Shown: piece after piece, positions 16,017-25,100 of the stretch
Layout: each line of letters starts with the position of its first letter
How positions within the stretch are numbered: the stretch's first letter is position 1
The notes under the pieces: generated by a model
Database searches by the model: none
Seen by the model: the letters and a program-made list of their open reading frames with translations, nothing else
What the model was told of the DNA's origin: nothing
Made by a program: the position numbers and the translations under genes
NCBI GenBank assembly: GCA_020636005.1
Contig: JACJYR010000005.1
Location: 372,001 to 436,000 of the forward strand
DNA: 64,000 bases
Reading direction: 5' to 3'
Origin: Lewinellaceae bacterium
Lineage (GTDB): Bacteria; Bacteroidota; Bacteroidia; Chitinophagales; Saprospiraceae

Positions 16017-17222
16017 TTACTCCCTCATCGCCTCCACCGGCTTCAGCCGCCAAATGTACCACAAGGGGTATACCGTGAGGACAGTAGAAATGATGAAGAT
16101 GACAATGGCCTGTTTCACAAAAATCCAAAGTTCAAAGGCCGATTTCACCACTGGCTCCATGCCGTAGTTTTCATAAGCCTTGGCCATGTTGCCCGTTAGT
16201 TGAATTGGGTAGGTGTGCAGGTACCACACGATCGGCAGGCTGACCAGGATGCCAGCTATGGCACCTGCAATACCGATCATCATTGCCTCCGACCACAACA
16301 TGCCCATCAGTGTCTGGTGCCTGGTGCCAATGGCGGTCAGTACGCCAAATTCATAGGTTCTCTCCCTTGTCATCATCAGGATGGTGCCGAACAGGCCAAA
16401 GCCAATCAACAAGTACAGCACCCACAGGATGAGCATAGCGCCGGCAGTGTCCAATTCCTGCGCTTCGATGAGTTCTGGCATTAGTTGTTTGTAGCCCATC
16501 ACTTCGAATTCATCCTTTGGCAGTTCCGTGTTGAGGATTTTCAGGGCCTCCGGCAATGCTTCCCTTCCTGGCAGGTTGACGGCCAGGGAGGTCAGGCGTT
16601 CGCCCGTTCCGTAAAAATCCCGGGCCAGCAGAAGCGGCAATAAGACCAATTGCTTGTTCAGTTCCGGCGAGCCGAATTTTACCAGGCCTTTGATGGGATA
16701 AGCACCAGCGGCATTGCGGCCCTGATAGCCCTGACTGACCATAATGAGCGTATCGCCCACACCGAGGTTGAGCAGTTGGCCAAGGCCTTCGGCCAATAGC
16801 ACGGCCGTATCTTCCATGCTGAGGTATTGGCCGGCGGTCAATCGCCCTTTCAGGCCGGTCATCTCATCCTCCTTCACCGGATCAATGCCCGCCACCAGGA
16901 CTCCCCTCGTCACTTCACCCGAAGATGCCAGTGCAAAACTTTCCAACCTTGGCGCCATTGCCATTTCCGACTTTAGGCTGGCCGGGACAGCCTCTGGCTC
17001 AAAAGAATTCTCCAGGGTCCGGTCGTCCCAAAAACCCTTGTGGTGAATCTGCACATATCCAAGGTAATAGCGCACCACATTGTCCACCATGTGGTCCCAG
17101 GTGCCTTTTTGAAAGGAAGAAATAACGGAGGCAAACAGCACGGCAAATAGTACGGAGGAAATCGAAATGATCGTCCGCCGCTTATTTCGCCAAAGGTTTC
17201 GCCAGGCAAGTTTGAGGAACAC
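16017..17222 (-). CDS. FtsX/LolC-type ABC permease
   Basis: A 401-residue permease with N-terminal MFLKLAWRNLWRNKRRTIIS and a first membrane helix, a long periplasmic domain, and C-terminal helices (LILWVLYLLIGFGLFGTILM onwards) ending LKPVEAMRE. Paralogous to the 14490-15749 permease and with the same operon position as LolC/LolE. It likely recruits the ATPase at 13750 and receives or delivers cargo to the LolA-like protein encoded just upstream. Confidence 0.9.
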   Translation of the reverse strand: MFLKLAWRNLWRNKRRTIISISSVLFAVLFASVISSFQKGTWDHMVDNVVRYYLGYVQIHHKGFWDDRTLENSFEPEAVPASLKSEMAMAPRLESFALASSGEVTRGVLVAGIDPVKEDEMTGLKGRLTAGQYLSMEDTAVLLAEGLGQLLNLGVGDTLIMVSQGYQGRNAAGAYPIKGLVKFGSPELNKQLVLLPLLLARDFYGTGERLTSLAVNLPGREALPEALKILNTELPKDEFEVMGYKQLMPELIEAQELDTAGAMLILWVLYLLIGFGLFGTILMMTRERTYEFGVLTAIGTRHQTLMGMLWSEAMMIGIAGAIAGILVSLPIVWYLHTYPIQLTGNMAKAYENYGMEPVVKSAFELWIFVKQAIVIFIISTVLTVYPLWYIWRLKPVEAMRE

Positions 17223-17223
17223 A

Positions 17224-17300
17224 GGAATTGGGTATTGATGATTAGGTATTGGGTTTCAGTAACCAGGTAAATACCCAATTACCAATACCCAATTCCTATT
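17224..17300. repeat. Inverted repeat of AATTGGGTATTG units
   Basis: GGAATTGGGTATTG and TTAGGTATTGGG on the left face TACCCAATTACCAATACCCAATTCC on the right (shown here as consecutive short units), giving a long imperfect stem in the 80-bp gap between the permease and LolA-like genes. Confidence 0.75.
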
Positions 17301-17302
17301 CA

Positions 17303-18061
17303 CTATTTCACTCTTTTCAAATTTTGTGTACTAAAAAAACCATCGTCCAGCTTCACGTTGAAGTCGAGGGCGAGTTGTTCGATAACGGTTTTCTGGCCCT
17401 CCTTGTCGGCGGGGATAAGTTCCAATCTTGACGGCAGGGTGCGGCCGCCGATGGTCCGGATGTTTTTGCCGTACATCGTGTTGACGAGGTAGCCGTCTTC
17501 GTCGTAAAATTCGACCTTCATTTCCAGGTAGTCCTTTTCGTCAATCCACATGATGATCTTGCCCCAAACGACCGCTGCATCTGGCTTTGGGGTAAATTCA
17601 ATCTTGTAGCAGTTGCGGCCTTCCACCATTTCTTTCCCCAATAGTTTGTGGGTAAAATCACTAACCATCGAAGACTGTTTCACCAGGTCATCGTTGGTGA
17701 AGTCGCTGCCCATCCACGACTGCATCATCATGGAAGGCGGCATCTTGATGGAGCGTTCAATGGAGGGTTGCCAGTTCCACATTTCCTTGTCCCGTTTGAG
17801 GAAAGCCGTGCCTTTGTCGCGGGCAGGTGCAGTGACGACCACCAGGCTGTAATCGTCGCCTTTCGTCCAGGATTTCATGGTGATTTCCCGCTGCCAGGTG
17901 GGGCGGATGATGGTCATTTTCATTTCGCCGTAGGCTTGGCTGCCACGGGCCTGGTCTTCGGCTTTTTTGACGATTTCGGATGCAGTTTGGGAGTGGCCTG
18001 AAGTATTCCAAAGGAACAACCCCAATGCGAGCAACAAAATGGTTTTTGCGAGTGATTTCAT
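17303..18061 (-). CDS. LolA-like outer-membrane lipoprotein-sorting protein
   Basis: A 252-residue periplasmic carrier. Signal peptide MKSLAKTILLLALGLFLWNT ending at GHSQ; mature sequence starts with ASEIVKKAEDQ and continues with alternating strands (GEMKMTIIRPTW, TMKSWTKGDDYSLVVVTAPA) and KIIMWIDEKDYLEMKVEFYD, as in the outer-membrane lipoprotein-sorting protein family with a LolA half-barrel. An upstream ATG (18082) would overlap tetR; the ATG at 18061 gives a clean 4-nt spacing and a proper signal peptide. Its place ahead of two FtsX-type permeases and an ATPase suggests it carries their cargo across the periplasm. Confidence 0.85.
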   Translation of the reverse strand: MKSLAKTILLLALGLFLWNTSGHSQTASEIVKKAEDQARGSQAYGEMKMTIIRPTWQREITMKSWTKGDDYSLVVVTAPARDKGTAFLKRDKEMWNWQPSIERSIKMPPSMMMQSWMGSDFTNDDLVKQSSMVSDFTHKLLGKEMVEGRNCYKIEFTPKPDAAVVWGKIIMWIDEKDYLEMKVEFYDEDGYLVNTMYGKNIRTIGGRTLPSRLELIPADKEGQKTVIEQLALDFNVKLDDGFFSTQNLKRVK

Positions 18062-18065
18062 GGTT

Positions 18066-18665
18066 TCACGATTTAGGTTCAAATTTTTTACAAAACGTAT
18101 TGATCAATAATTGCTTTACCGGTTCCAGGGGGTAGTCGTCCGGGGACAAGATGTAGTGCATCAACACCCCATCCAGGCAGGCGCCCAACAACAGCGCATG
18201 TTCCAGGGGGTTCGGGTAGCCCAATTGCCGGAAAAGTTCGACGCCCATTCCGATGTGTTTTTGTTTTTGCACTTCCACTTCCGGGGCAACGGCTTTCATC
18301 ACTTCGTCCTGAAAGGCCAGGGATGTGAGCAGTTTCCAGTATTCCGGGTTGCGCACCACCTCGGCAAAGGAAACTTCAACGATAAAACGGAGCACCTCTT
18401 CCGGCCCCCCCGTCGCCATTTCCCGGCCTTCGGAAATCATGCTTTCCCCCAAGTCAAAACCTTTTTGAAGAATCGCCTTCAGCAATGCTTCCTTGCCCTC
18501 ATAATAATTGTACATCAACCCTTTCGAAATGCCCGCCGCCTGCGCTATCTGGCTTATGGACGTGTTGCCATAGCCATTGTGCGCAAACAGCTCCATCGCC
18601 GCTTGTTCGATGCGCTCCTTGCTCGTCTCCCGCAATTGATCAAACCGTGCCTGCCGTTTGGACAT
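18066..18665 (-). CDS. TetR-family transcriptional regulator
   Basis: A 199-residue regulator. The N-terminal helix-turn-helix is clear: RIEQAAMELFAHNGYGNTSI then SQIAQAAGISKGLMYNYYEG. The C-terminal ligand domain is helical and unremarkable. It is the first gene of the operon with the LolA-like protein, two permeases and ATPase. A palindromic operator 95 bp upstream (18760-18779) points to autoregulation. The ATG at 18665 (MSKRQARFD) is chosen over 18725 because the upstream stretch overlaps the intergenic repeat array. Confidence 0.93.
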   Translation of the reverse strand: MSKRQARFDQLRETSKERIEQAAMELFAHNGYGNTSISQIAQAAGISKGLMYNYYEGKEALLKAILQKGFDLGESMISEGREMATGGPEEVLRFIVEVSFAEVVRNPEYWKLLTSLAFQDEVMKAVAPEVEVQKQKHIGMGVELFRQLGYPNPLEHALLLGACLDGVLMHYILSPDDYPLEPVKQLLINTFCKKFEPKS

Positions 18666-18669
18666 CTTA

Positions 18670-18754
18670 ATGAGAGAATGAGAGAAGGAGGGAAAGATAG
18701 AATTTTCCGAGTGCCTAATATCCACTCATTCCTGCATTCTATCCTTCACTCATT
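18670..18754. repeat. GAATGAGAGAA inverted repeat array
   Basis: TGAGAGAATGAGAGAAGGAG on the left faces ACTCATTCCTGCATTC and CCTTCACTCATTG on the right. The same words recur at 58918-59005 before another gene start. Confidence 0.7.
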
Positions 18755-18759
18755 GTATT

Positions 18760-18779
18760 TTGACTGAACGTTCGGTCAA
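18760..18779. promoter_or_regulatory. Candidate TetR operator
   Basis: TTGACTGAACGTTCGGTCAA is a 20-bp palindrome with a single mismatched pair, of the TGACnGAACGTTCnGTCA type often bound by TetR-family repressors. It sits between tetR (minus) and the divergent YceI-like gene (plus), so it may control both. Confidence 0.8.
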
Positions 18780-18919
18780 AGTAAAATAACTTTCGTGGAA
18801 TAAACAAGCGGAGGGTGGTTTAGTTTGGATGAAATAACTGAATTTTAAGATGAAGGGTATTGCCCAAAACAGATTGCCACTTCATTGCATTAATAGGTTG
18901 TACCTTTTTAAAATTTTCA

Positions 18920-19462
18920 ATGATGAAAAATCTGATCCTTTTCGCAGCACTTTTTTCCTTCAGTTTGACGGCCATTTCCCAAACTATTGATCAGGAAAAA
19001 TCAATGGTCAAATTCTCCGTCAAAAACCTCTGGGGCATGAACACCGTTCGGGGCACAATTGGCGATATGCAAGGAAAACTGCATTTCAAAACGGACGACC
19101 TTGCCCATTCCAGCTTCGACATGACGGTGCGTCCGGCGACCATCAAAAGTGGGATAGAAAAGCGGGACAAAGACTTGCGGAGCGCCGAGTTTTTTGATGT
19201 GGAAAAATACCCCACCATCCAATTCAAATCCAGCAGTATCCAAAAAAGCGGCACGGGGTTCGAGACCAAGGGCACTTTGACCATCAAGGAAATCAGCAAA
19301 GAAGTCACCATCCCGTTTACCATCATGGAGCAAAATGGCAGCACCACTTTTTCCGGCAAGCTGAACATCGTACTGGATGACTATGGCCTGGGGGCCAGCT
19401 ACGGCGTTTTCAAGGTGGGGAAAGAAGCGGCCATTGAAATTGTTTGTGTGCTGAAAAAATGA
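18920..19462 (+). CDS. YceI-family periplasmic lipid-binding protein
   Basis: About 180 residues with a signal peptide (MKNLILFAALFSFSLTAISQ) followed by a YceI lipocalin-like body: DQEKSMVKFSVKNLWGMNTV, RGTIGDMQGKLHF, SSFDMTVRPATI, KRDKDLRSAEFFDVEKYPTI and a final VCVLKK. The family binds isoprenoid-type lipids in the periplasm. Two adjacent ATGs (18920, 18923) are both workable. The open frame reaches 18860 but that region has no signal peptide. It is divergent from the tetR operon and shares its operator region, so co-regulation is possible. Confidence 0.88.
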   Translation: MMKNLILFAALFSFSLTAISQTIDQEKSMVKFSVKNLWGMNTVRGTIGDMQGKLHFKTDDLAHSSFDMTVRPATIKSGIEKRDKDLRSAEFFDVEKYPTIQFKSSSIQKSGTGFETKGTLTIKEISKEVTIPFTIMEQNGSTTFSGKLNIVLDDYGLGASYGVFKVGKEAAIEIVCVLKK

Positions 19463-19913
19463 GTGCCGTAGCTTAGTTTGAGGTTGTTTGAGTTGTTTGA
19501 AAATGGTTTGATTGGGGGTTCGCCCAAACGTTGCCCTGCAATGTTCAAACAATTTTCAAACAACCCTCAAACAATTTCAAACCCACCCGGAAACCCCTCC
19601 CCCATCTTAACGTTTTCCAAACAAACCATCCAGACGGTGCTATTTTTGCCAGGCCACGCTAATTTTGCGCATGGTTTTTTCGAATACCTTCACAGGTTGG
19701 CAAAAAAAAAACCAACCCCAAAAACACATATACTAAAACACGGATGGTTTTGTCGGTTTGCTATTAGCTATTGGCAATTGGCCTTTGGCTTTTGCCAACT
19801 GCCAAAGGCCAAAAGCCATCAGCGTACGGTATAAATACATAAACACTCAAACACGAATTTCCCGGTTTATGCACAGCCGGCCAATTTTTTCTCTTAAACA
19901 CAAAATCCTGACA
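19463..19913. repeat. Intergenic inverted repeats
   Basis: A 450-bp gap. At 19478-19590, TTTGAGTTGTTTGAAAATGG words on the left face CAAACAATTTTCAAAC words on the right. At 19778-19812, TTGGCCTTTGGC pairs with GCCAAAGGCCAA. No gene is convincing here. Confidence 0.65.
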
Positions 19914-21374
19914 ATGACCCGTATCCTTGTATTTTTGATAGCAGTTTTTACCCTCCCCGCAATTGCTTTTTCCCAAAAAGTCGGTTATCAGATCAAAGTG
20001 AAAATTGATGGCTTCGAAGGCAAAGAGGCCTATCTGGGCTACTATTTTGGCGACAAGCAATACCTGAAAGATACCGCTTATGCCGAAGCGGACGGCAGGT
20101 TTTACTTTGAGGGTTTTGAGCCTTTGTCTCCTGGTATCTACCTCGTGGTGTTGCCGCCCGACAACCAGTTTATCCAGCTAATGGTGAACAAGGAGGAACA
20201 GTGGTTCACCGTAGATACCAAAGCCCCGGATTTTGCGGGCAACATGAAAACGGAAGGCTCGAAGGACAACAAGCTGTTTTACGAGTACATGAGTTTCCTC
20301 ACGAAAAAGCGGCCCGAAGCAGACGATTTGCGCAAGCAACTGGATGAAACCACAGATGAAAAGAAAAAGGCAAAGCTCCAGGAAAAGCTTGATGCCCTCG
20401 ACAAGTTGGTGATGGACTACCAAAAAGACTTAATGGCGAAAAATCCTAATACACTGACCGCCGCAGTAATCAAGGCCAACCTGCCGCTCGACGTGCCTAA
20501 ATTCACTGGGGATAAAGATGAGGTCGAGCGCCAATCCTTTTACTGGTTGCGGGAACATTGGTTCGACAATATCAACCTGACGGACGAGGGCATGTTGCGC
20601 ACCCCGTTCCTTTTTCAGAAAATTGATCATTATGTGAACAAGATGACCGTGCAGCACCCCGATTCCATCAATGTGGCGGTTGATAAAATATTGGAAAAGG
20701 TGCGCCCGGCGGAGGAAACGTTCAAGTTTTACCTTATCCATTTCCTGAACGAATACGCCAAATCAAAAATCGTGGGCATGGACGCAGTTTATGTCCACAT
20801 CGTAAAAAAATACTATGCCACCGGCCAGGCCCCCTGGACGGAAGAAGAGCAGTTGAAAAAAATACTCGACAATGCCGACAAACTGGAGCCGCTGCTCATC
20901 GGCAAAATAGCCCCGAACATTGAAATGGAAACACAGGATGGACAGAAGATGCAATTGCACGATTTCAAATCGCCAATGACCGTGCTGTTCTTCTGGGATC
21001 CCGATTGCGGCCATTGCAAGAAGTCCATGCCCGACATGGTGAAATTTGCGAAAGACTACAAAGACAAAGGCGTGGCCGTTTTCGCCATTTGTACTTCCCT
21101 GGTGACCCGTGACGACAACGGGGATTTCTCCATGAAAGAGGTGGACAAATGCTGGAGCACCATCAAGGATCGGGAGATGGATGTGTTTTTCAATTATGTG
21201 GACCCCTATCACCGCAGCCGCTACAAGACGGTGTACGACATCCGCTCCACGCCGCAGATTTATGTACTGGACACGGATAAGACAATCCTATCGAAGCGCA
21301 TTGGGGCCGAGCAATTGCCGGAGGTGGTTGATCATATCTTAAAAGTGAAGGAGGGAACAGAAAAGGGGCGGTGA
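19914..21374 (+). CDS. Thioredoxin-fold (TlpA-like) secreted protein with DUF4369/DUF5106-like N-terminus
   Basis: A 486-residue envelope protein. Signal peptide MTRILVFLIAVFTLPAIAFS; an N-terminal beta domain (KVKIDGFEGKEAYLGYYFGD ... DTAYAEADGRFYFEG) typical of DUF4369; a central charged helical region with a lysine-rich coiled coil near 150; then a thioredoxin fold with the redox pair C365-GH-C368 (FFWDPDCGHCKKSMPDM) and the cis-Pro segment STPQIYVLD. Likely a thiol-disulfide oxidoreductase facing the periplasm. The frame is open from 19758, but only the ATG at 19914 gives a signal peptide. Confidence 0.88.
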   Translation: MTRILVFLIAVFTLPAIAFSQKVGYQIKVKIDGFEGKEAYLGYYFGDKQYLKDTAYAEADGRFYFEGFEPLSPGIYLVVLPPDNQFIQLMVNKEEQWFTVDTKAPDFAGNMKTEGSKDNKLFYEYMSFLTKKRPEADDLRKQLDETTDEKKKAKLQEKLDALDKLVMDYQKDLMAKNPNTLTAAVIKANLPLDVPKFTGDKDEVERQSFYWLREHWFDNINLTDEGMLRTPFLFQKIDHYVNKMTVQHPDSINVAVDKILEKVRPAEETFKFYLIHFLNEYAKSKIVGMDAVYVHIVKKYYATGQAPWTEEEQLKKILDNADKLEPLLIGKIAPNIEMETQDGQKMQLHDFKSPMTVLFFWDPDCGHCKKSMPDMVKFAKDYKDKGVAVFAICTSLVTRDDNGDFSMKEVDKCWSTIKDREMDVFFNYVDPYHRSRYKTVYDIRSTPQIYVLDTDKTILSKRIGAEQLPEVVDHILKVKEGTEKGR

Positions 21375-21532
21375 AAATGTTTCTTCCTACTGCATATTGT
21401 CCTGCCTGCTAAATTCTTTAGCACCATTTATACTTTGATAAAAAGCTGACCTGCAAGGGTGGCTGCTTAGTCATACTTTCATCCATACCCGGCGCCATTA
21501 AGTTTTCCCGAATCCCGGGACAGGTTGTGCAA

Positions 21533-21577
21533 ATGCTATTAGCTGTTAGCCACTGGCCGTTGGCCAAAAGCTAACTA
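21533..21577. repeat. TTAGC/GGCC inverted repeat
   Basis: GTTAGCcactGGCC faces GGCCaaaaGCTAAC across three bases. Similar TAGC/TTGGC words recur near 1003, 19762 and 53661. It abuts the MITE-like element that follows. Confidence 0.6.
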
Positions 21578-21581
21578 TTAT

Positions 21582-21735
21582 CGTTCTTTGATAAATCGTG
21601 TGGAAAAAGGAAAACCGTTAAAACGGTTTTTGACATAAGCCATTGATTATCAACCCACGACTTAAGTCGTGGGTTAAAAGACAGCTTTTTTATTTAGCCG
21701 TTTTAACGGCTTTACACACGATTCGTCAAAGAACC
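21582..21735. mobile_element. MITE-like element with 8-bp target duplication
   Basis: A 154-bp non-coding element. Terminal inverted repeats: GTTCTTTGATAAATCGTGTG on the left matches, with two mismatches, the complement of the right end (21715-21734); similarity continues inwards to GTTAAAACGG. In the centre is a 24-bp palindrome, AACCCACGACTT/AAGTCGTGGGTT. The element is flanked on both sides by the direct repeat ACTATTAT (21574-21581 and 21736-21743), as expected of a target-site duplication. It encodes nothing, so a transposase elsewhere would have moved it. Confidence 0.8.
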
Positions 21736-22159
21736 ACTATTATGAGCCAATGGCATTTTTACAGATGCACGATATGTCCCGATTTTCGGGAAAACCACCC
21801 TAGCGTGAAGTATAGCACTATCAAGGGTATGAAATCCTGATCGAACGGTACTTTTACTTTCCAAAAAAACATTTCCCAGGGGGCTGCTTGTACGCCAAAC
21901 CGCCTCACCTCTTTTTACTGCCATCCTTCCAGCCTGATGCCAACTCCCTGATAACTCACCGCCAATACATTTCAATTTGGCATCATATTAGCAATTATTT
22001 TTATACAACTAAATTCAGGGGGACAATTAAAACCGATAAAATCCTTCTCAACCGAACCCCCTTTTAACGATTGCATCCCAACCGCCGATTCACCCTTCGC
22101 TGACTCAGCAGCGACAGGGGCTACACATTTTTTTATTAACTAAATTCTTAATCCAATTC

Positions 22160-25100
22160 ATGAATCGAGCGAATTGTTACCAACCACAGTTTGCATGGCA
22201 CTGGAATGCATTAATTGTACTTCTGCTCGCCATCCCGCTACTTAAAAGCGGATTTACCAACCACACTTTTGAAACACGGCAAGAACATGCAGCCAATGCT
22301 GCACTTGCCGGGAACATGATGGCCTGCGCCGATGCAGCGCCGATTACACGCTGGGATCGCCTCACCGCTGCCCAGCGCTATGCACTCAACGACAATGACC
22401 CAATGACGAACGCAACTGGTTTGAACACTGGTTTTCACAACGCTCTGGGCAACCCGATCCTGGTTGACAATTCGGTAGCGGGGGCTCCGAAAGCTGTCAA
22501 CAGCACCGACTTTAACAACCCTTTCCCGGACGCCTGGATGGCCACCAGTTCCTATAACAGCGCTCAAGGCAACACAGGATTTGGCAGCAACGCCCTACTG
22601 GTCAACCAGCCAGAACTAAGGACGGCCATGAATATCGCCGGTGTAAAAACCGCTACCAGCCATACCCAGGGCAATTTTGATGTCATCGCCGAAGTGGTGG
22701 TGCAAAATACAGGGAACGTTGACCTGGACAACCTGCATTTAATTGCAAACATCAGTGCGCCCAGCCAACTGGGATCTGCTTTTGTTGCAGTTGTCCAGGC
22801 CCCCCATATTGTTCCGGTTGGCGCACATGGGACCATGACCAATGCAGCTACAAATCCTGCTGCTAACGCATCTTTCAACGGGGCCGCCAACAACGACTTA
22901 TTGACGGGGGGTGGCCTGTTGCACCCGGGCGAAGCATTTGTGGTGCAGTTCCGCTACGAAGTGAATCCTCATGCCCCTGGCGCACCAGCCTTTTTGAAAA
23001 CCCAGGTGGAGGGATCTGGGCAAGGCCTGGACATGTCCGGCACAACAATGACCGTTTCGGATTTGTCCGACGCCGGTTACGAGCCACAGACCAACAATAC
23101 GGGCTGGCCCGGCGACTCCGGCGGCTCGAACGACCCTACCCCCCTGACCAACTGCTATAACCTTCTGAACAACTCTACTACTTGCAACAACAGTGTGCAA
23201 GTTTCTTTGAACCAGGATTGCATTGCATCCATTTACCCTGCCATGATTCTGGAAGGCGAGCCTGCTGCCTGCGTGAACGACGACCTTTTGCCATTGGGCG
23301 CATATTACCAAATCACTATGGTCACTACGCTGAGCGGCCTGCTGATTCCCGATATGGTGCCCAGTACACCCAACATTTATGAAGTGGACGGCTCGTATGT
23401 GGGCCAGACGCTGATCGTAAAAGTGATGGACATCGTTTACAGCAACCCATGCTGGGGATATGCCACCCTGGAAGACAAGCTCGGCCCCGTGTTTGACTGC
23501 ACACAGCCGTTGGTGGTGAATTGCAATGTGGCCCTCAATTCCATTCCGGCACCGGTAGCCGTTGACAATTGCGACCCGAACCCTGTCGTCTCCTTTTTGG
23601 GGCAAACCGTGGTGGACAACAACATCTGCAACGATGGCATCTATCGGGTGGTGCGTACCTATACGGCGCACGACAACAAAGGCAACCCTTCCCTGACCAA
23701 TTGTGTGCAGGAGGTTCAACTCGTCCGCCCACCGGTTGATTTCCCGGATGATATCGTTTGGTCCTGCAACCAGTACGGCAACTTCCCGGCTATCTTGAAT
23801 GCTGCGCCTTTGAACCCACTGGTAGTGGATACTGATCCGGTTGCCAATGGTATCAACGTAAGCCCCACCCTACCCGATGCCGTGCTGGCAAACACTGGTT
23901 CTGGTGTCGTCAACAACATGGGCGGAGTTTGCAACTACGTGATTACCTGGGAGGACGATACCATTCAAACGTGTGGGAATACGTTAAAAATCATTCGCTC
24001 GTGGTCGGTGATTGACTGGTGCAACGGCGCCGTCATCACGGTTGGCACCGATGGGGAGGACAATGTCCAGGTTATTAAGGTCATGGACATGACGCCGCCA
24101 ACTATTAGCAAAGATCCGTTCAATATAAGTGCCTCCATTCCAGGCCAGCATCCACAGTATTGCCGCTCACAGGGCTTCCTGCCACCACCAGTCGTATCGG
24201 ATGGATGTGGCAGCGTTTCCATCCAGATTATCACAGAAATTGGCGAAGCAGTTTATATAAACGGGAATCCTGCCCTGGGCGGGTTTGTGCCGCCGCCCGG
24301 CCTCCCGATTGGCGTGCACAATGTCGTTTACAAAGCCATTGATGCCTGCGACAATGAAACATCAATCAATGTACCGGTCACCGTTGTGGATGATATAACG
24401 CCAACGGCGGTTTGCGATGAGTGGACCGTGGTGAACCTCTCTTCTACCGGTTCAGGTTCAGTGGATGCTTCTACCTTCGATGATGGCAGCCATGATAACT
24501 GTTGCATTGACCACTTTGAGGTGCGCCGGATGAATGATCCCTGCAACGACAACCACAACGACCTTCTCTTTGGGCCTTCCGTGGTTTTTTGCTGCGCCGA
24601 TGTCGGTGCAGGCCCTCAAATGGTCGTCTTTCGGGTGTACGACTGCCACGGGAATTTCAACGACTGCATGGTGCAGGTGACCGTCCACGATAAAATCGCA
24701 CCCGTTGTCACCAGTTGCCCCTCCCAGTCGCAGCGCATCACCTGCGACGAATATGCGGCTGATTATCAAATACAACTGAACAACCTGGCTCCGAACCAGA
24801 CGGCACAGAATGAGTTCCTCGATGCCCAGTTTGGCAAACCCACTTTCTACGATAACTGTGGTTTTACCGTAACAAAAACATTTGCCCGCAATATTGACCA
24901 ATGCCTCGAAGGCGCCATGACCCGCACCTGGTTGGCTACCGACCCGGGCGGGCTCCAATCGCAGCTTTGTACACAAACTATTTTTGTGGACCACGTATCC
25001 GATTGGGTGGTCGAATTTGCGCCCGACGTAACTGTCAACTGTGGCATGGCACCTCCAAATTTTGTGGAGCCGGAAATTTTCTTCAATGATTGCGAAATGA

